This document shows positions 8,796 to 18,968 of a stretch of 64,000 nucleotides of DNA, piece by piece. This stretch comes from Algibacter lectus (GTDB lineage: Bacteria; Bacteroidota; Bacteroidia; Flavobacteriales; Flavobacteriaceae). The position numbers were made by a program, and so were the translations under genes. The notes below the pieces were generated by a model. That model saw nothing but the letters and a program-made list of their open reading frames with translations. It did not search any database and had not been told where the DNA came from. Each line of letters opens with the position of its first letter. Within the stretch, counting starts at the first letter, position 1. The stretch lies in NCBI RefSeq assembly GCF_900112395.1, contig NZ_FOLN01000010.1, positions 62,001 to 126,000 on the forward strand, written 5' to 3'.

Positions 8796-10073
8796 TTATT
8801 TATTTCTGAAAATTGTCTGTTTTCTATCTGGTCCAACAGAAACGATAGTAATAGGAATTTCTAATTCTTTTTCTAAAAACTCAATATATTCATTTAAAGC
8901 TTTTGGAAGTTGAGATGCTTCAGACATTTCTGTTAAATCTTCTTCCCAACCGCTAAAATCTGTATAAACTGGTTCTACATTTTCTGGTTCGATGTTGTAA
9001 GGGAAATGCTCTATAACGTCTCCTTTATATTTGTAAGCTGTACATACTTTTAAGGTTTTAAAACCAGAAAGCACATCACCTTTCATCATCATTAATTGAG
9101 TAACACCATTTACTTGGCAAGCATATTTAAGCGCAATTAAATCTAACCATCCACAACGACGTGGACGACCTGTAGTTGCACCAAATTCGTTACCGACTTT
9201 TGCCATTTGAGCACCATCTTCGTCAAATAATTCAGTGGGGAATGGGCCAGAACCAACACGAGTTGTGTAAGCTTTGAAAATCCCGAATACCTCACCAATT
9301 TGTCCTGGAGCAACACCTAAACCAGTACAAGCACCGGCTGCAGTGGTGTTACTAGATGTTACAAATGGATATGTTCCAAAGTCAATATCTAATAAAGATC
9401 CTTGTGCGCCTTCGGCTAAAATTGTTTTACCAGATTTTTGTGCTTGGTAAACATATTCTTCAGAATCTATAAATTTAAGAGATTTTAAAACTTTAACAGC
9501 TTCAAAGAATTCTTTTTCAAGCTCGTCTAAATCGTATTCAATTTCAACATTGTAAAAAGAAATCATAGACTGATGCTTATTAGCTAAAGCTCTATACTTT
9601 TCTTTCCAATCGCTTAATTCTAAATCGCCAACACGTAAACCATTTCTTCCGGTTTTATCCATGTAAGTTGGGCCAATACCTTTTAATGTAGATCCAATTT
9701 TAGCTTTTCCTTTAGAGGTTTCGCTAGCTGCATCTAGTAATCTATGTGTTGGTAAAATGATGTGTGCTTTTCTTGAAATAACTAGCGATTTTCTGTAATC
9801 TACGCCTTGTTCTTCAAGTTTGTCAAGTTCACCTTTAAAAATTACTGGGTCTATAACAACACCGTTTCCTACTAAATTGGTAGCATCATCATGAAAAATA
9901 CCCGATGGAATAGTGTGTAAAACGTGTTTTTTTCCGTTGAAAACCAAAGTGTGTCCTGCGTTTGGTCCACCTTGAAAACGTGCAATAATGTTGTAGTTAG
10001 AGGTTAGTACGTCAACAATTTTCCCTTTGCCTTCGTCTCCCCATTGTAATCCAAGTAGTAAATCTACTGCCAT
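8796..10073 (-). CDS. purA: Adenylosuccinate synthetase
   Basis: This 425-residue enzyme couples GTP hydrolysis to joining IMP and aspartate, the first committed step to AMP. The family motifs are clear: LLGLQWGDEGKGK at the N-terminus (P-loop-like GDEGKGK), GPNAGHT, the GPT/GIGP segment near residue 135, EGAQG (around 222), TTGRPRRCGWLD (around 300) and a C-terminal GPDRKQTI. Length is normal. It starts 11 bases after the Fur-family gene ends and has its own terminator, so fur-purA may be one transcript. Confidence 0.98.
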   Translation of the reverse strand: MAVDLLLGLQWGDEGKGKIVDVLTSNYNIIARFQGGPNAGHTLVFNGKKHVLHTIPSGIFHDDATNLVGNGVVIDPVIFKGELDKLEEQGVDYRKSLVISRKAHIILPTHRLLDAASETSKGKAKIGSTLKGIGPTYMDKTGRNGLRVGDLELSDWKEKYRALANKHQSMISFYNVEIEYDLDELEKEFFEAVKVLKSLKFIDSEEYVYQAQKSGKTILAEGAQGSLLDIDFGTYPFVTSSNTTAAGACTGLGVAPGQIGEVFGIFKAYTTRVGSGPFPTELFDEDGAQMAKVGNEFGATTGRPRRCGWLDLIALKYACQVNGVTQLMMMKGDVLSGFKTLKVCTAYKYKGDVIEHFPYNIEPENVEPVYTDFSGWEEDLTEMSEASQLPKALNEYIEFLEKELEIPITIVSVGPDRKQTIFRNK

Positions 10074-10084
10074 TGTAAAATTAG

Positions 10085-10552
10085 TTAGTTGTCCTTTTTG
10101 CTATCGGGAGATTTTTTTTTCCCGTAGAAATAGAGTGAATGATTATTTATCTCAATATCGAAAACTTCTTCGATAGTTTTTTTAATAGATTGAATTCGAG
10201 GATCGCAAAACTCGATAACTTCTCCTGTATCTGTTAAGATAACATGGTCGTGTTGCCTGTCAAAATAAGATTTTTCGTAATGTGCTTGATTTTGGCCAAA
10301 TTGGTGTTTTCTAACCAAACCGCACTCTAGAAGTAGTTCTATAGTATTGTAAAGTGTAGCTCTCGAAACACGATACTTTTTGTTTTTCATATTAAGATAC
10401 AGAGATTCTATATCGAAATGTTCGTTGTTATTATAAATTTCTTGAAGTATAGCATAGCGTTCGGGGGTTTTACGGTGTCCCTTATTCTCTAAAAAGCTTG
10501 TAAAAACGCTTTTAACTATGTCTTGATTTTTTGTATCTACTTTTGTATCCAT
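10085..10552 (-). CDS. Fur-family transcriptional regulator
   Basis: The 155-residue protein has an N-terminal winged helix (about 18-88; [23 protein letters not shown]) followed by the dimerisation domain with the metal-binding [17 protein letters not shown] stretch. Fur, PerR, Zur and Mur share this fold and repress metal-uptake or peroxide genes when metallated. The two-Cys CxxC structural zinc site normally found in this segment (DC.C) is replaced by TDTG, leaving a single downstream Cys, so zinc would have to be bound differently or not at all. Metal specificity cannot be assigned. It sits between rel/spoT and purA. Confidence 0.9.
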   Translation of the reverse strand: MDTKVDTKNQDIVKSVFTSFLENKGHRKTPERYAILQEIYNNNEHFDIESLYLNMKNKKYRVSRATLYNTIELLLECGLVRKHQFGQNQAHYEKSYFDRQHDHVILTDTGEVIEFCDPRIQSIKKTIEEVFDIEINNHSLYFYGKKKSPDSKKDN

Positions 10553-10578
10553 AATTTCATCGCAAATTTACACTTTTT

Positions 10579-12804
10579 TTACACTCTAGTAACCTTATCT
10601 ATACCATTAATTTTTTTAAGACGGTCTAAAAGTTTTTTCAAAAGGGTTTTATTCTTCACCACAACATCAATTTTTCCTGAGAAAAGCCCGTCGTCACTTT
10701 GAAAACTAATACTTTTCATATTAACACTCATGTTCTCAGAAATTATGGTGGTAATGTCGTTGACTAACCCAATATGATCAATTCCGGTTAAAGAAATATG
10801 TGCCAAGAATTCTTGCTGAGAAGAATCGATCCATTTGGCAGGCATGATCCGGTAGGCGTAATTAGATTGTAAACTCAATGCATTGGGGCAATTCATTTTA
10901 TGAACTTTCAAACCATCGGAAACAGTTAAAAACCCAAAAACATCATCACCAGGTATCGGGTGGCAACAGGTGGCTAATTTATAATCTAGCTTTTCTTCTT
11001 CTTTATTAAAAACAACAGCATCGTATTTTGCTGTAATTTCATCTTTTTCTAATTCGTCGGTATTAATATTGGCTTTACGAGTTATTTTACTTTTAAGGAA
11101 ACTCATTAAAGCATTACTTCTCGATGCTGCATATGCCTTAAGCATGGTGTTATCTATAGTACCAAGACCAACTCTGTAAAATAAATCTAAACTTGTTTTA
11201 AGCTTAAAGTAGTTAACCATTTCGTTAACAGAAGCTTCGTTAAGGTTAATTTTAAGTTGTTTTAATTTTCTGCGTAAAATTTCTTTACCATCTTCTCCTA
11301 TAAGTTTTCTGTCTTCTTTTAAGGCAGATTTAATTTTACTTCGTGAGCGCGCCGTGGTAGAGTAATCTAACCAGTTTGGATTAGGTTTGGCATTTTCTGA
11401 AGTTAAAATATCGACTTGGTCTCCACTTTTTAGCTCGTAACTAAGCGGTACCAGCTTGCCGTTAACTTTAGCGCCTCTCGTTTTCATACCAACTTCAGTA
11501 TGTATGCTAAATGCAAAATCGAGAGTTGTGGCACCTTTTGGTAAAGATTTTAAATCTCCTTTAGGAGTAAAGACAAATATTTCTTTTGAATATAGATTTA
11601 GTTTGAATTGCTCTACAAAATCTACAGCATTGGTATGCGGATTCTCTAAGGCTTCCTGCAATCTATTTATCCAACTTTCTAAATTATCTTCTTTTTCGCT
11701 TCCTTGTTTATATTTATAGTGTGCTGCATAACCTTTTTCGGCGATTTCATTCATACGCTCACTACGTATTTGCACTTCTACCCAACGGCCTTTTGGCCCC
11801 ATTACTGTAATATGTAGCGCCTCGTAGCCTGTACTTTTAGGTGAAGAAATCCAATCGCGAAGACGAATAGGGTTTGGCCTAAAGTGATCGGTAACTATAG
11901 AATATATTTTCCAAGCAAGAAATTTTTCGTTCTGCGGGTCGGCATCACATTTATATATAATTCTAATTGCAAACTTATCATAAACTTCATCGAAAGATAC
12001 CCCTTGGTTAATCATCTTCTTCCTAATAGAGAAAATAGATTTCGGACGTCCTTTTATCGTGTAGTTTAGTTTTTCTTTGTCTAGAGAGTGTTTAATAACT
12101 TCACTAAATTGTTCAATATAAAGATCTTGGTCTTTTTTGCTTTCTTTAGTTTTGTTTAAAATATCGTTGTAATCTAAAGGCTCTAGATATTTTAAGCCTA
12201 AATCTTCTAATTCTGTTTTTATATTATAAAGTCCAATACGGTGGGCTAAAGGAGCATAAATATAAAGGGTTTCCGAGGCAATTTTAATTTGTTTATCCGG
12301 CCTCATGGAATCCATAGTTTGCATGTTGTGCAACCTATCGGCAATTTTTATAATAATAACGCGAACATCATCATTTAGAGTAAGTAACATTTTACGAAAG
12401 TTTTCCGCTTGGAGCGAAACATCCATATCTTGATCTTTACTTAAAGAAGAAATTTTGGTTAATCCAGCAACAATGGTTGCAATGGTTTTGCCAAATTGTT
12501 TTTCAATATCTTCTATGGTATAATCTGGGCTATCTTCAACAACATCATGCAGTAAAGCAGCGGCAATAGAGGTGCCGTCCAAGCCAATTTCTTGAGCTAC
12601 AATTTTGGCCACAGCAATGGGATGGAAAATGTAAGCTTCTCCAGATTTACGGCGTTGGTCTTTATGTCCGTCTACGGCAACTTCAAAAGCCCTACGAATT
12701 AGTTTTTTATCATCATCAGAAAGCGTAGTGTAACTAACCTTTAGCAGTTCTTTATACGCTTTTTTTATGGCCGCATTCTCTTTTTCTAAGTATTCCTCTG
12801 TCAT
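10579..12804 (-). CDS. Bifunctional (p)ppGpp synthetase/hydrolase (Rel/SpoT)
   Basis: The 741-residue protein has the full Rel architecture: an N-terminal HD hydrolase (about 30-190) with intact HDVVED; a synthetase domain (about 240-370) with GRPKSIFSIRKKM and an FDEVYDKFAIR core; a TGS domain (about 400-465, starting IFVFTPKGDL); a helical/zinc-finger region containing CCHPIPGDD; and a C-terminal ACT domain (about 665-740). Both catalytic halves look intact, so it should make and degrade the stringent-response alarmone in the cytoplasm. It is the only Rel-type gene in the window. Confidence 0.96.
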   Translation of the reverse strand: MTEEYLEKENAAIKKAYKELLKVSYTTLSDDDKKLIRRAFEVAVDGHKDQRRKSGEAYIFHPIAVAKIVAQEIGLDGTSIAAALLHDVVEDSPDYTIEDIEKQFGKTIATIVAGLTKISSLSKDQDMDVSLQAENFRKMLLTLNDDVRVIIIKIADRLHNMQTMDSMRPDKQIKIASETLYIYAPLAHRIGLYNIKTELEDLGLKYLEPLDYNDILNKTKESKKDQDLYIEQFSEVIKHSLDKEKLNYTIKGRPKSIFSIRKKMINQGVSFDEVYDKFAIRIIYKCDADPQNEKFLAWKIYSIVTDHFRPNPIRLRDWISSPKSTGYEALHITVMGPKGRWVEVQIRSERMNEIAEKGYAAHYKYKQGSEKEDNLESWINRLQEALENPHTNAVDFVEQFKLNLYSKEIFVFTPKGDLKSLPKGATTLDFAFSIHTEVGMKTRGAKVNGKLVPLSYELKSGDQVDILTSENAKPNPNWLDYSTTARSRSKIKSALKEDRKLIGEDGKEILRRKLKQLKINLNEASVNEMVNYFKLKTSLDLFYRVGLGTIDNTMLKAYAASRSNALMSFLKSKITRKANINTDELEKDEITAKYDAVVFNKEEEKLDYKLATCCHPIPGDDVFGFLTVSDGLKVHKMNCPNALSLQSNYAYRIMPAKWIDSSQQEFLAHISLTGIDHIGLVNDITTIISENMSVNMKSISFQSDDGLFSGKIDVVVKNKTLLKKLLDRLKKINGIDKVTRV

Positions 12805-12870
12805 AGACTAAATGTAATAAAACAATTTTAATAGCCAACCCCAAAAAGATTTTTTTTTAATGCGTTATGC

Positions 12871-13449
12871 TTAATTTTTTTCATTTAAAAAATCAACTAA
12901 CTGCTTAACAGCTTTACCTCGATGGCCAATACTGTTTTTTACACTTAAGTCCATTTCGGCAAAGGTATTGTTATGGTTATTGGGTTTAAAAACGGGATCG
13001 TAACCAAAACCTTTTTTACCATGCTTTTGTGTTGTAATTTCACCTTTACAAATACCTGTAAATGTATACAGTTCTCCATTTAGATGTAGTGCGATTACCG
13101 TTTTAAATTGGGCAGATCTATCGGTTTCATTGTGTAATTCGGTTAAAAGTTTGTTGGTGTTATCTTCTGCATTACGCTGTTCTCCTGCATAACGTGCCGA
13201 ATAAACTCCTGGTTCGCCGTTTAAAGCATTAACTTCTAGGCCTGTATCGTCAGCAAAACAGTCGTAATTATAATTCGTTTTTATGTATTCGGCTTTTTGC
13301 TTGGCATTACCTTCAATTGTATTTTGAGTTTCAGGCACATCTTCAAAGCAGCCAATATCTTTTAAACTAAGAAGTTCAATTTCACTCGGAATTAAAGATT
13401 GTACTTCTTTTATTTTATTCATATTATTTGTAGCAAAAACTAGTCTCAT
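12871..13449 (-). CDS. RdgB/HAM1-type non-canonical purine NTP pyrophosphatase
   Basis: The 192-residue protein begins RLVFATNNMNKIKEVQ (the substrate-binding T/SxNxxK motif) and contains FADDTGLEVNALNGEPGVYSARYAG, GKGFGYDPVF and NSIGHRGKA. All are hallmark motifs of inosine/xanthosine triphosphate pyrophosphatases, which clear ITP, dITP and XTP from the nucleotide pool. Length is normal. It lies 66 bases upstream of rel/spoT on the same strand and is divergent from the large kinase gene. Confidence 0.96.
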   Translation of the reverse strand: MRLVFATNNMNKIKEVQSLIPSEIELLSLKDIGCFEDVPETQNTIEGNAKQKAEYIKTNYNYDCFADDTGLEVNALNGEPGVYSARYAGEQRNAEDNTNKLLTELHNETDRSAQFKTVIALHLNGELYTFTGICKGEITTQKHGKKGFGYDPVFKPNNHNNTFAEMDLSVKNSIGHRGKAVKQLVDFLNEKN

Positions 13450-13723
13450 TCGTAATGTGGGGTTTTTATGACTGTAAAAGTCTTATTTAGTTTAACTTAT
13501 TGTAAAAAAAACGTACATAATTATATATAATTTCATATTTTGGCATAGTTTTGTTAATATTTGTAGCCCCGAATAATAATACATATATCCCTCTGTTTCG
13601 TGTTTTTCTTATTCCAATGTGGCTTAAGTGTAATAATAGCATTCTATTTTTAAATATTAGAATTAAAATAAAAATAATTTTTGTTAAGTAAAGTCAATTA
13701 ATATTGATTGCTAAAAGCTATTA
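13450..13723. other. Divergent intergenic region, rdgB / PAS kinase
   Basis: This 274-base AT-rich spacer must hold the promoters of both flanking genes. A TAnnTTTG-like element (TAGTTTTG, 13546-13553, plus strand) is present but has no TTG partner at the expected distance; if used, the kinase would have a leader of about 165 bases. I see no repeat or small gene. Confidence 0.4.
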
Positions 13724-16700
13724 ATGGAAAAATTAGAAAAATCTATAAAGAAAAGATATCTACTATTTGTCTCTTCTATTATAATAATCACTTTAACTGC
13801 CTTGTTTATTGTTCAAAGTAGTATCAGCTCACAGATTTTAGATTCTAAATTAATTAGTGTTGCTGGAAAACAACGTGTTTTGGCTCAGCGTATCTCTAAA
13901 ATTGCGTTTAGTATTGGGTATGACGACAAGCAGGAGGCCAATATAAACTTACTAGACAATTTATCGAATGTTACAAAACAATGGGATAGTTTACAGGCAT
14001 ATCAGCAGGCTATTAATAACAAAAAGGAAAATAGCGAAACTGTAGCTGTTCTTCTAGAAAAAAATAAATCCTATTTAAATAAATTATCAGCTTTTGGTAA
14101 AAATGTTATTGGTCAATCTGATTTTGAATTATTAAAAGCAGAATTAGAAAATATTGCAGAATTCGAGAAGCCTTACTTTGAAAATATTGATACTTTAATT
14201 TCTGAATATCAAAAAGAAGGAGAGAAAAATCTAAAAACTTTAAAAACTGTTATTTATTCTCTTGCTATAGGAACCTTTTTATTGTTACTAGGTGGTTTTT
14301 TAACAGTGATACGCCCAGCATTCAAGAAATTTTTGTTCAATTTAAAAGAAATAAAATCTTCTAACTATGAGTTAGAAGCGTCAAGAGCTGAAATAAAATC
14401 AAACCTTTCCGAGCTTAGAAAGCTTAAAACAGATTTGGAAATTAAAGAAGCCAATAATAAAATATTTATAGAGCAGGCTCCAACAGCTATTGCTATGTTA
14501 GATACTAATATGTGCTATATAGCAGCTTCTAAAAAATGGATTTCAGATTATAAAATGGAACATGAAGAGATTGTTGGTCGCTGCCATTATGATCTTTTTC
14601 CTGAAATTGGAGACGAGTGGAAAGCCAACCATCAAAAATGCTTAAATGGAGCGATAGATGTTTGTGATGAAGCTCCTTTTGTGCGTTTGGATGGCACAGT
14701 GCAATGGATTTATTGGGATGTGCGGCCTTGGTATATTTCCGAAGGTGTTGTTGGAGGCTTAATTATGCATACCGGTGATATTACGCATATTAAACAGAAA
14801 GAGGAAGAAAAAGATAGGATAGAAAAAATATTAGAAAAAACAAATGAAATTGCTCGTATTGGAACTTGGGATGTTGATTTAATAAAAGGCACCATATTTT
14901 GGAGTAAAGTTGTTTTTGAAATACATGAGTTACCTTTAGATTATGAGCCAGATTTAGAAACGGCTATTAATTTTTTTAAGGAGGGAGAAAGTAGAGATGC
15001 CATGCAAGAAGCTGTTAGAAAGGCAATGGAGCATGGTACGTCTTACGATATAGAACTGGAATTAGTAACAGCTAATGGAAAAACGGTTTGGACGCGGGCC
15101 ATTGGTCAGGCTGAATTAGTAAATGGCGAATGTGTTCGTATTTACGGGATTTTTCAAGATATTGATAAGATAAAAAGTTCTGAGCTTGCTTTAAGTAAAG
15201 CGCATACAGAATTGAAAGCCATTTTTAATTCTGGAACAATAGCCATTGTTTCTACTAATGCAGATGGTATTATTAATCATTTTAATCATGGAGCTGAACT
15301 TCTAACAGGATATTCTGCATCTGAAATGATTGGTCTAAAAAGACCAAGCTCGTATCATTTACAAGAAGAACTCGATAGGTTTAGAATAGATATAGCTGAT
15401 CTATATGGAAAAGATTCCGAAGGCTTTAATGCGCAGTTAGAACTCTCCAAAAATAATGCTTATGATACTCGTGAATGGACGTATTTAAGAAAAGACGGAA
15501 CAACGCTGCCGGTACAATTAACCTTAACTTCTATAAAAGATGAAGAAGGTGAGCTTATTGGGTATTTAGGAGTATCAACCGATGTGTCGGAAAAAAGAAT
15601 TGCTCAAAACGAACTTTTAAGAAAAAATCAATTATTAACATTTGCTGAGAAAATTACCAAAATGGGAAATTGGCAGTGGGATGTTGTCAATAATACAGGG
15701 AAGTTATCAGGTGGAATGTATGAGATTTATGAGGTAGACCTTAATGTGGATACTATGGGGTTTGATGATTTTTTTAAGTTTGTTCACCCAGAGGATAAGG
15801 AGAAAGTAGGGCTTCATGCTAAAGCTTCATTAGAAAACAAAGTATTTGAAAACAACTTTGTACACCGTATAATTACTGCTAAAGGAAATGTGAAAATAGT
15901 TCAGTTATTAGGTGAGGTAATTACAAATGAAGTAGGAGACGTTATTGAAATTATTGGAACATGCCAAGATATTACCGTACAGAAAATGGCAGAAAATAAG
16001 TTTAGAGGCTTATTAGAATCTGCTCCAGATGCCATGGTAATAACTAATGAAAAAGGAGAAATTCAACTTATAAATAAACAAGCTGAAAAATTATTTGGCT
16101 ATAACATAGACGAATTGTTAGGGCAATCTGTAGAAATACTAATTCCTCAAAGATTCTCAGGACCTCACCAGGGGCATAGAGAAAACTATTTTGAAAAACC
16201 TCACGTTCGATCTATAGGAGAAGAAAAAGAATTGTATGCCATTAATAAAGAAGGAAAAGAAATTCCAATACAAATAAGTCTTAGCCCTCTTGAAACGGAG
16301 CAAGGTGTATTGGTGTCAGCAGCAATACGAGATATTACAGCCCAAAAATTGGCTAAAAGTGAGTTATTGCGTAAAAACCATTTTTTAAGTTTTGCTGAAA
16401 GAATAGCCAAGATGGGGAATTGGCAATGGAATGTAGTTGCTGATACATTAGAATGGTCGGACAATATGCATGGTATCTACGGAAGTGATAAAAACGAAAC
16501 AGATTTAAATTATTATACGTTTTTTAATTTTGTTCACCCAGAAGACCAAGACTTGGTTACTAAATATATAGATGAGGCTTACAGAGAAAAAAAGTTCCCG
16601 AGTAATTTTATACACCGTATTATTACTACAGATGGTGAATTGAAAACCGTACATTCTTTAGGTAAGGTTATTCTTGATGATCAAGGTGAAATTATCGAAA

Positions 16701-18961
16701 TGATTGGAACCACCCAAGATATTACGGAACATAAAATGGCTGAAGCCGAACTTTTGCGTAAGAATCATTTTCTAAATTTTGCTGAAAGAATAACAAAGAT
16801 GGGGAATTGGCAATGGGATGTTGTTACAGATACCCTAAAGTGGTCGGCTAATTTGTATGGTATTTTTGAGCATGATGTAACGGATGAGAATTTAAATTAT
16901 AATACGTTTTTTAGTTATGTGCATCCCGACGATAAAGCATTTATTACGCGTTTTATAGAAGATGCTTTTTTAGAAAAGAAGTTTCCGGATAATTTTATAC
17001 ACCGCATAGTTACAAGTAGAGGAAAAATAAAAACAGTTCATTTCTTAGGTGAGGTAATTCTTGATGATCAAGGAGAAATTTTTGAAATGATAGGAACTTG
17101 CCAAGATGTTACCGAACAAAAAATGGAGGAAAATAAGTTTAGAGGCTTGTTAGAATCTGCGCCAGATGCTATGGTGATTACTGATGAGGCTTCCAAAATT
17201 CAAATGATTAATAAGCAAGCAGAGAAAATGTTTGGTTATAAAATTGAAGAATTATATAATAAATCTGTCGATTTACTATTGCCTAAACGTTTTTTAACGG
17301 GCTGCGAAGCTAAAGTTGATACGTTATTAGGAGATTTAGTAGGAACTGAATCTTCGGGGGAAGAAGATTTAGCAGCTATGAATAAGGAGGGAAAAGAATT
17401 TCCCGTTCAAATAACTTTAAGTCCATTAGAAACGGAAGATGGTGTTTTAGTTTCTGCGGCAATACGGGATATTACGGCGCAAAAATTAGCTAAGGCAGAG
17501 TTGCTACGTAAAAATCAATTGTTAACTTTTGCTGAGAAAATTACCATGATGGGTAATTGGCAGTGGGACCTTATCACAAATGAGGTAAAATGGTCTGCTA
17601 ATCTTTATAAAATTTTTGGATTGGATAAAGATACTGAGTTGGCTTATGATACCTATTTTAGTTCTGTTTATGAGGATGATAAAGAACTTGTTTCAAAGCA
17701 TGTAGAGCAGGCTATTGCTGATAAAGACTTTTTAGATTTAACACATCGTATTTCGTTGCCAGATGGTTCTTTAAAAACAATTCAACTCTTAGCAGAGGTG
17801 GCTACAGATGCTAATGGTGAAGTTATTGAAATGACAGGAACTTGCCAAGATGTAACAGCCCAGAAAATGGCTGAGAATAAGTTTAGAGGCTTACTAGAGT
17901 CTGCGCCAGATGCTATGGTAATTACTAATGAAGACTCCTTAATTCAAATTATAAACAAGCAGGCAGAATTACTTTTTGGATATAAAATAGACGAAATTTA
18001 TAATAAACCTATAGATTTACTCTTGCCAATTCGATCTTTAGAAGATCATGAGTTTCAGAGAAAATCGTTTCTTAATAAACCGAAAACAACCGAACTGTCT
18101 GAAGGTAGAGATATGTTCGCTATTAATAAAAATGGAAGGGAATTCCCTATACAAATGAGCTTAAGCCCCTTGAAAACAGAAGAAGGGATGTTAATATCTG
18201 CTGTAATAAGGGATGTTACGGATCAAAAGTCGGCTCAAAATAAAATAATTAAAGCTAAAAATGATTTAGAGATTCTAGCTCAAAAATTAATTAAAAATAA
18301 TAATCAATTAGCCGATTTTGCACACATTACATCGCATAATTTAAGAGCTCCAGTAAGTAATCTTAATTCGCTTCTAGGTCTGTATAACGCTTCAGTTAGT
18401 GAAGATGATAAAGCATTTTTGTTCGAGAAATTTGAAAAAGTAATAAATCACCTTACGGTGACATTAAATACTTTAGTAGATGCTGTTAAAATTAAAAACA
18501 ACACACCTAAAGAATTTGAAAAACTTAAATTTAATGATGTTTTAAATAAAACAAAAGAAATTTTAACAGGGCAAATCATGAAGAATGAGGCTATTATTAC
18601 TAGCGATTTCTCCGAAATATCAAAAATAAAATACGATAGAATTTATTTAGAAAGTATTTTTCTTAACTTAGTAGGGAATTCTATTAAGTATCGCTCTAAA
18701 AATCGTGTTCCAGAAATATTTATTAAATCTGAGATTATCGATGGAAAAGTTAGATTGTTCTTTCAAGATAATGGCTTAGGAATTGATTTAGAAAAGCACG
18801 GTCATAAATTATTTGGCCTTAACAAAGTATTTCATAGGCATCCAGAAGCAAAGGGTGTTGGTTTATTTATGGTTAAAACACAAGTAGAAGCATTGAATGG
18901 TACAATATATGCAACAAGTAAAGTAAACGAGGGTACTACGTTTTATATTAATTTTAATTAA
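13724..18961 (+). CDS. Giant multi-PAS membrane sensor histidine kinase
   Basis: The 1745-residue protein starts with a transmembrane helix (about 12-32), a periplasmic helical domain with the PilJ/NIT-like motif AGKQRVLAQRISK (about 41-54), a second helix (about 173-196) and a cytoplasmic coiled coil (to about 245). About ten PAS modules follow: three divergent ones (about 246-355, 365-485, 490-620), then seven in the order A-B-A-A-B-A-B, where A begins ELLRKN..L.FAE.I..MGNWQW (about 630, 880, 1008, 1258) and B begins ENKFRGLLESAPDAMVIT (about 757, 1136, 1383). The kinase core has SHNLRAP with the likely phospho-acceptor H1538, then the ATPase boxes LVGNSIKYRS, DNGLGID and GVGLFMVK. Its partner is probably the response regulator 7 bases downstream. 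The ligand is unknown. Confidence 0.93.
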   Translation: MEKLEKSIKKRYLLFVSSIIIITLTALFIVQSSISSQILDSKLISVAGKQRVLAQRISKIAFSIGYDDKQEANINLLDNLSNVTKQWDSLQAYQQAINNKKENSETVAVLLEKNKSYLNKLSAFGKNVIGQSDFELLKAELENIAEFEKPYFENIDTLISEYQKEGEKNLKTLKTVIYSLAIGTFLLLLGGFLTVIRPAFKKFLFNLKEIKSSNYELEASRAEIKSNLSELRKLKTDLEIKEANNKIFIEQAPTAIAMLDTNMCYIAASKKWISDYKMEHEEIVGRCHYDLFPEIGDEWKANHQKCLNGAIDVCDEAPFVRLDGTVQWIYWDVRPWYISEGVVGGLIMHTGDITHIKQKEEEKDRIEKILEKTNEIARIGTWDVDLIKGTIFWSKVVFEIHELPLDYEPDLETAINFFKEGESRDAMQEAVRKAMEHGTSYDIELELVTANGKTVWTRAIGQAELVNGECVRIYGIFQDIDKIKSSELALSKAHTELKAIFNSGTIAIVSTNADGIINHFNHGAELLTGYSASEMIGLKRPSSYHLQEELDRFRIDIADLYGKDSEGFNAQLELSKNNAYDTREWTYLRKDGTTLPVQLTLTSIKDEEGELIGYLGVSTDVSEKRIAQNELLRKNQLLTFAEKITKMGNWQWDVVNNTGKLSGGMYEIYEVDLNVDTMGFDDFFKFVHPEDKEKVGLHAKASLENKVFENNFVHRIITAKGNVKIVQLLGEVITNEVGDVIEIIGTCQDITVQKMAENKFRGLLESAPDAMVITNEKGEIQLINKQAEKLFGYNIDELLGQSVEILIPQRFSGPHQGHRENYFEKPHVRSIGEEKELYAINKEGKEIPIQISLSPLETEQGVLVSAAIRDITAQKLAKSELLRKNHFLSFAERIAKMGNWQWNVVADTLEWSDNMHGIYGSDKNETDLNYYTFFNFVHPEDQDLVTKYIDEAYREKKFPSNFIHRIITTDGELKTVHSLGKVILDDQGEIIEMIGTTQDITEHKMAEAELLRKNHFLNFAERITKMGNWQWDVVTDTLKWSANLYGIFEHDVTDENLNYNTFFSYVHPDDKAFITRFIEDAFLEKKFPDNFIHRIVTSRGKIKTVHFLGEVILDDQGEIFEMIGTCQDVTEQKMEENKFRGLLESAPDAMVITDEASKIQMINKQAEKMFGYKIEELYNKSVDLLLPKRFLTGCEAKVDTLLGDLVGTESSGEEDLAAMNKEGKEFPVQITLSPLETEDGVLVSAAIRDITAQKLAKAELLRKNQLLTFAEKITMMGNWQWDLITNEVKWSANLYKIFGLDKDTELAYDTYFSSVYEDDKELVSKHVEQAIADKDFLDLTHRISLPDGSLKTIQLLAEVATDANGEVIEMTGTCQDVTAQKMAENKFRGLLESAPDAMVITNEDSLIQIINKQAELLFGYKIDEIYNKPIDLLLPIRSLEDHEFQRKSFLNKPKTTELSEGRDMFAINKNGREFPIQMSLSPLKTEEGMLISAVIRDVTDQKSAQNKIIKAKNDLEILAQKLIKNNNQLADFAHITSHNLRAPVSNLNSLLGLYNASVSEDDKAFLFEKFEKVINHLTVTLNTLVDAVKIKNNTPKEFEKLKFNDVLNKTKEILTGQIMKNEAIITSDFSEISKIKYDRIYLESIFLNLVGNSIKYRSKNRVPEIFIKSEIIDGKVRLFFQDNGLGIDLEKHGHKLFGLNKVFHRHPEAKGVGLFMVKTQVEALNGTIYATSKVNEGTTFYINFN

Positions 18962-18968
18962 TTGAGTT

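Noticed and set aside
10563-10570. Promoter for the Fur-family gene (TAAATTTG, minus strand)
   Set aside because: It matches the -7 pattern but has no TTG partner at the expected distance, and such AT-rich words are common by chance here.
15600-18230. Possible assembly duplication within the PAS kinase gene
   Set aside because: The repeated modules differ throughout at both DNA and protein level and the frame stays open for 1745 codons, so they are genuine diverged duplications.
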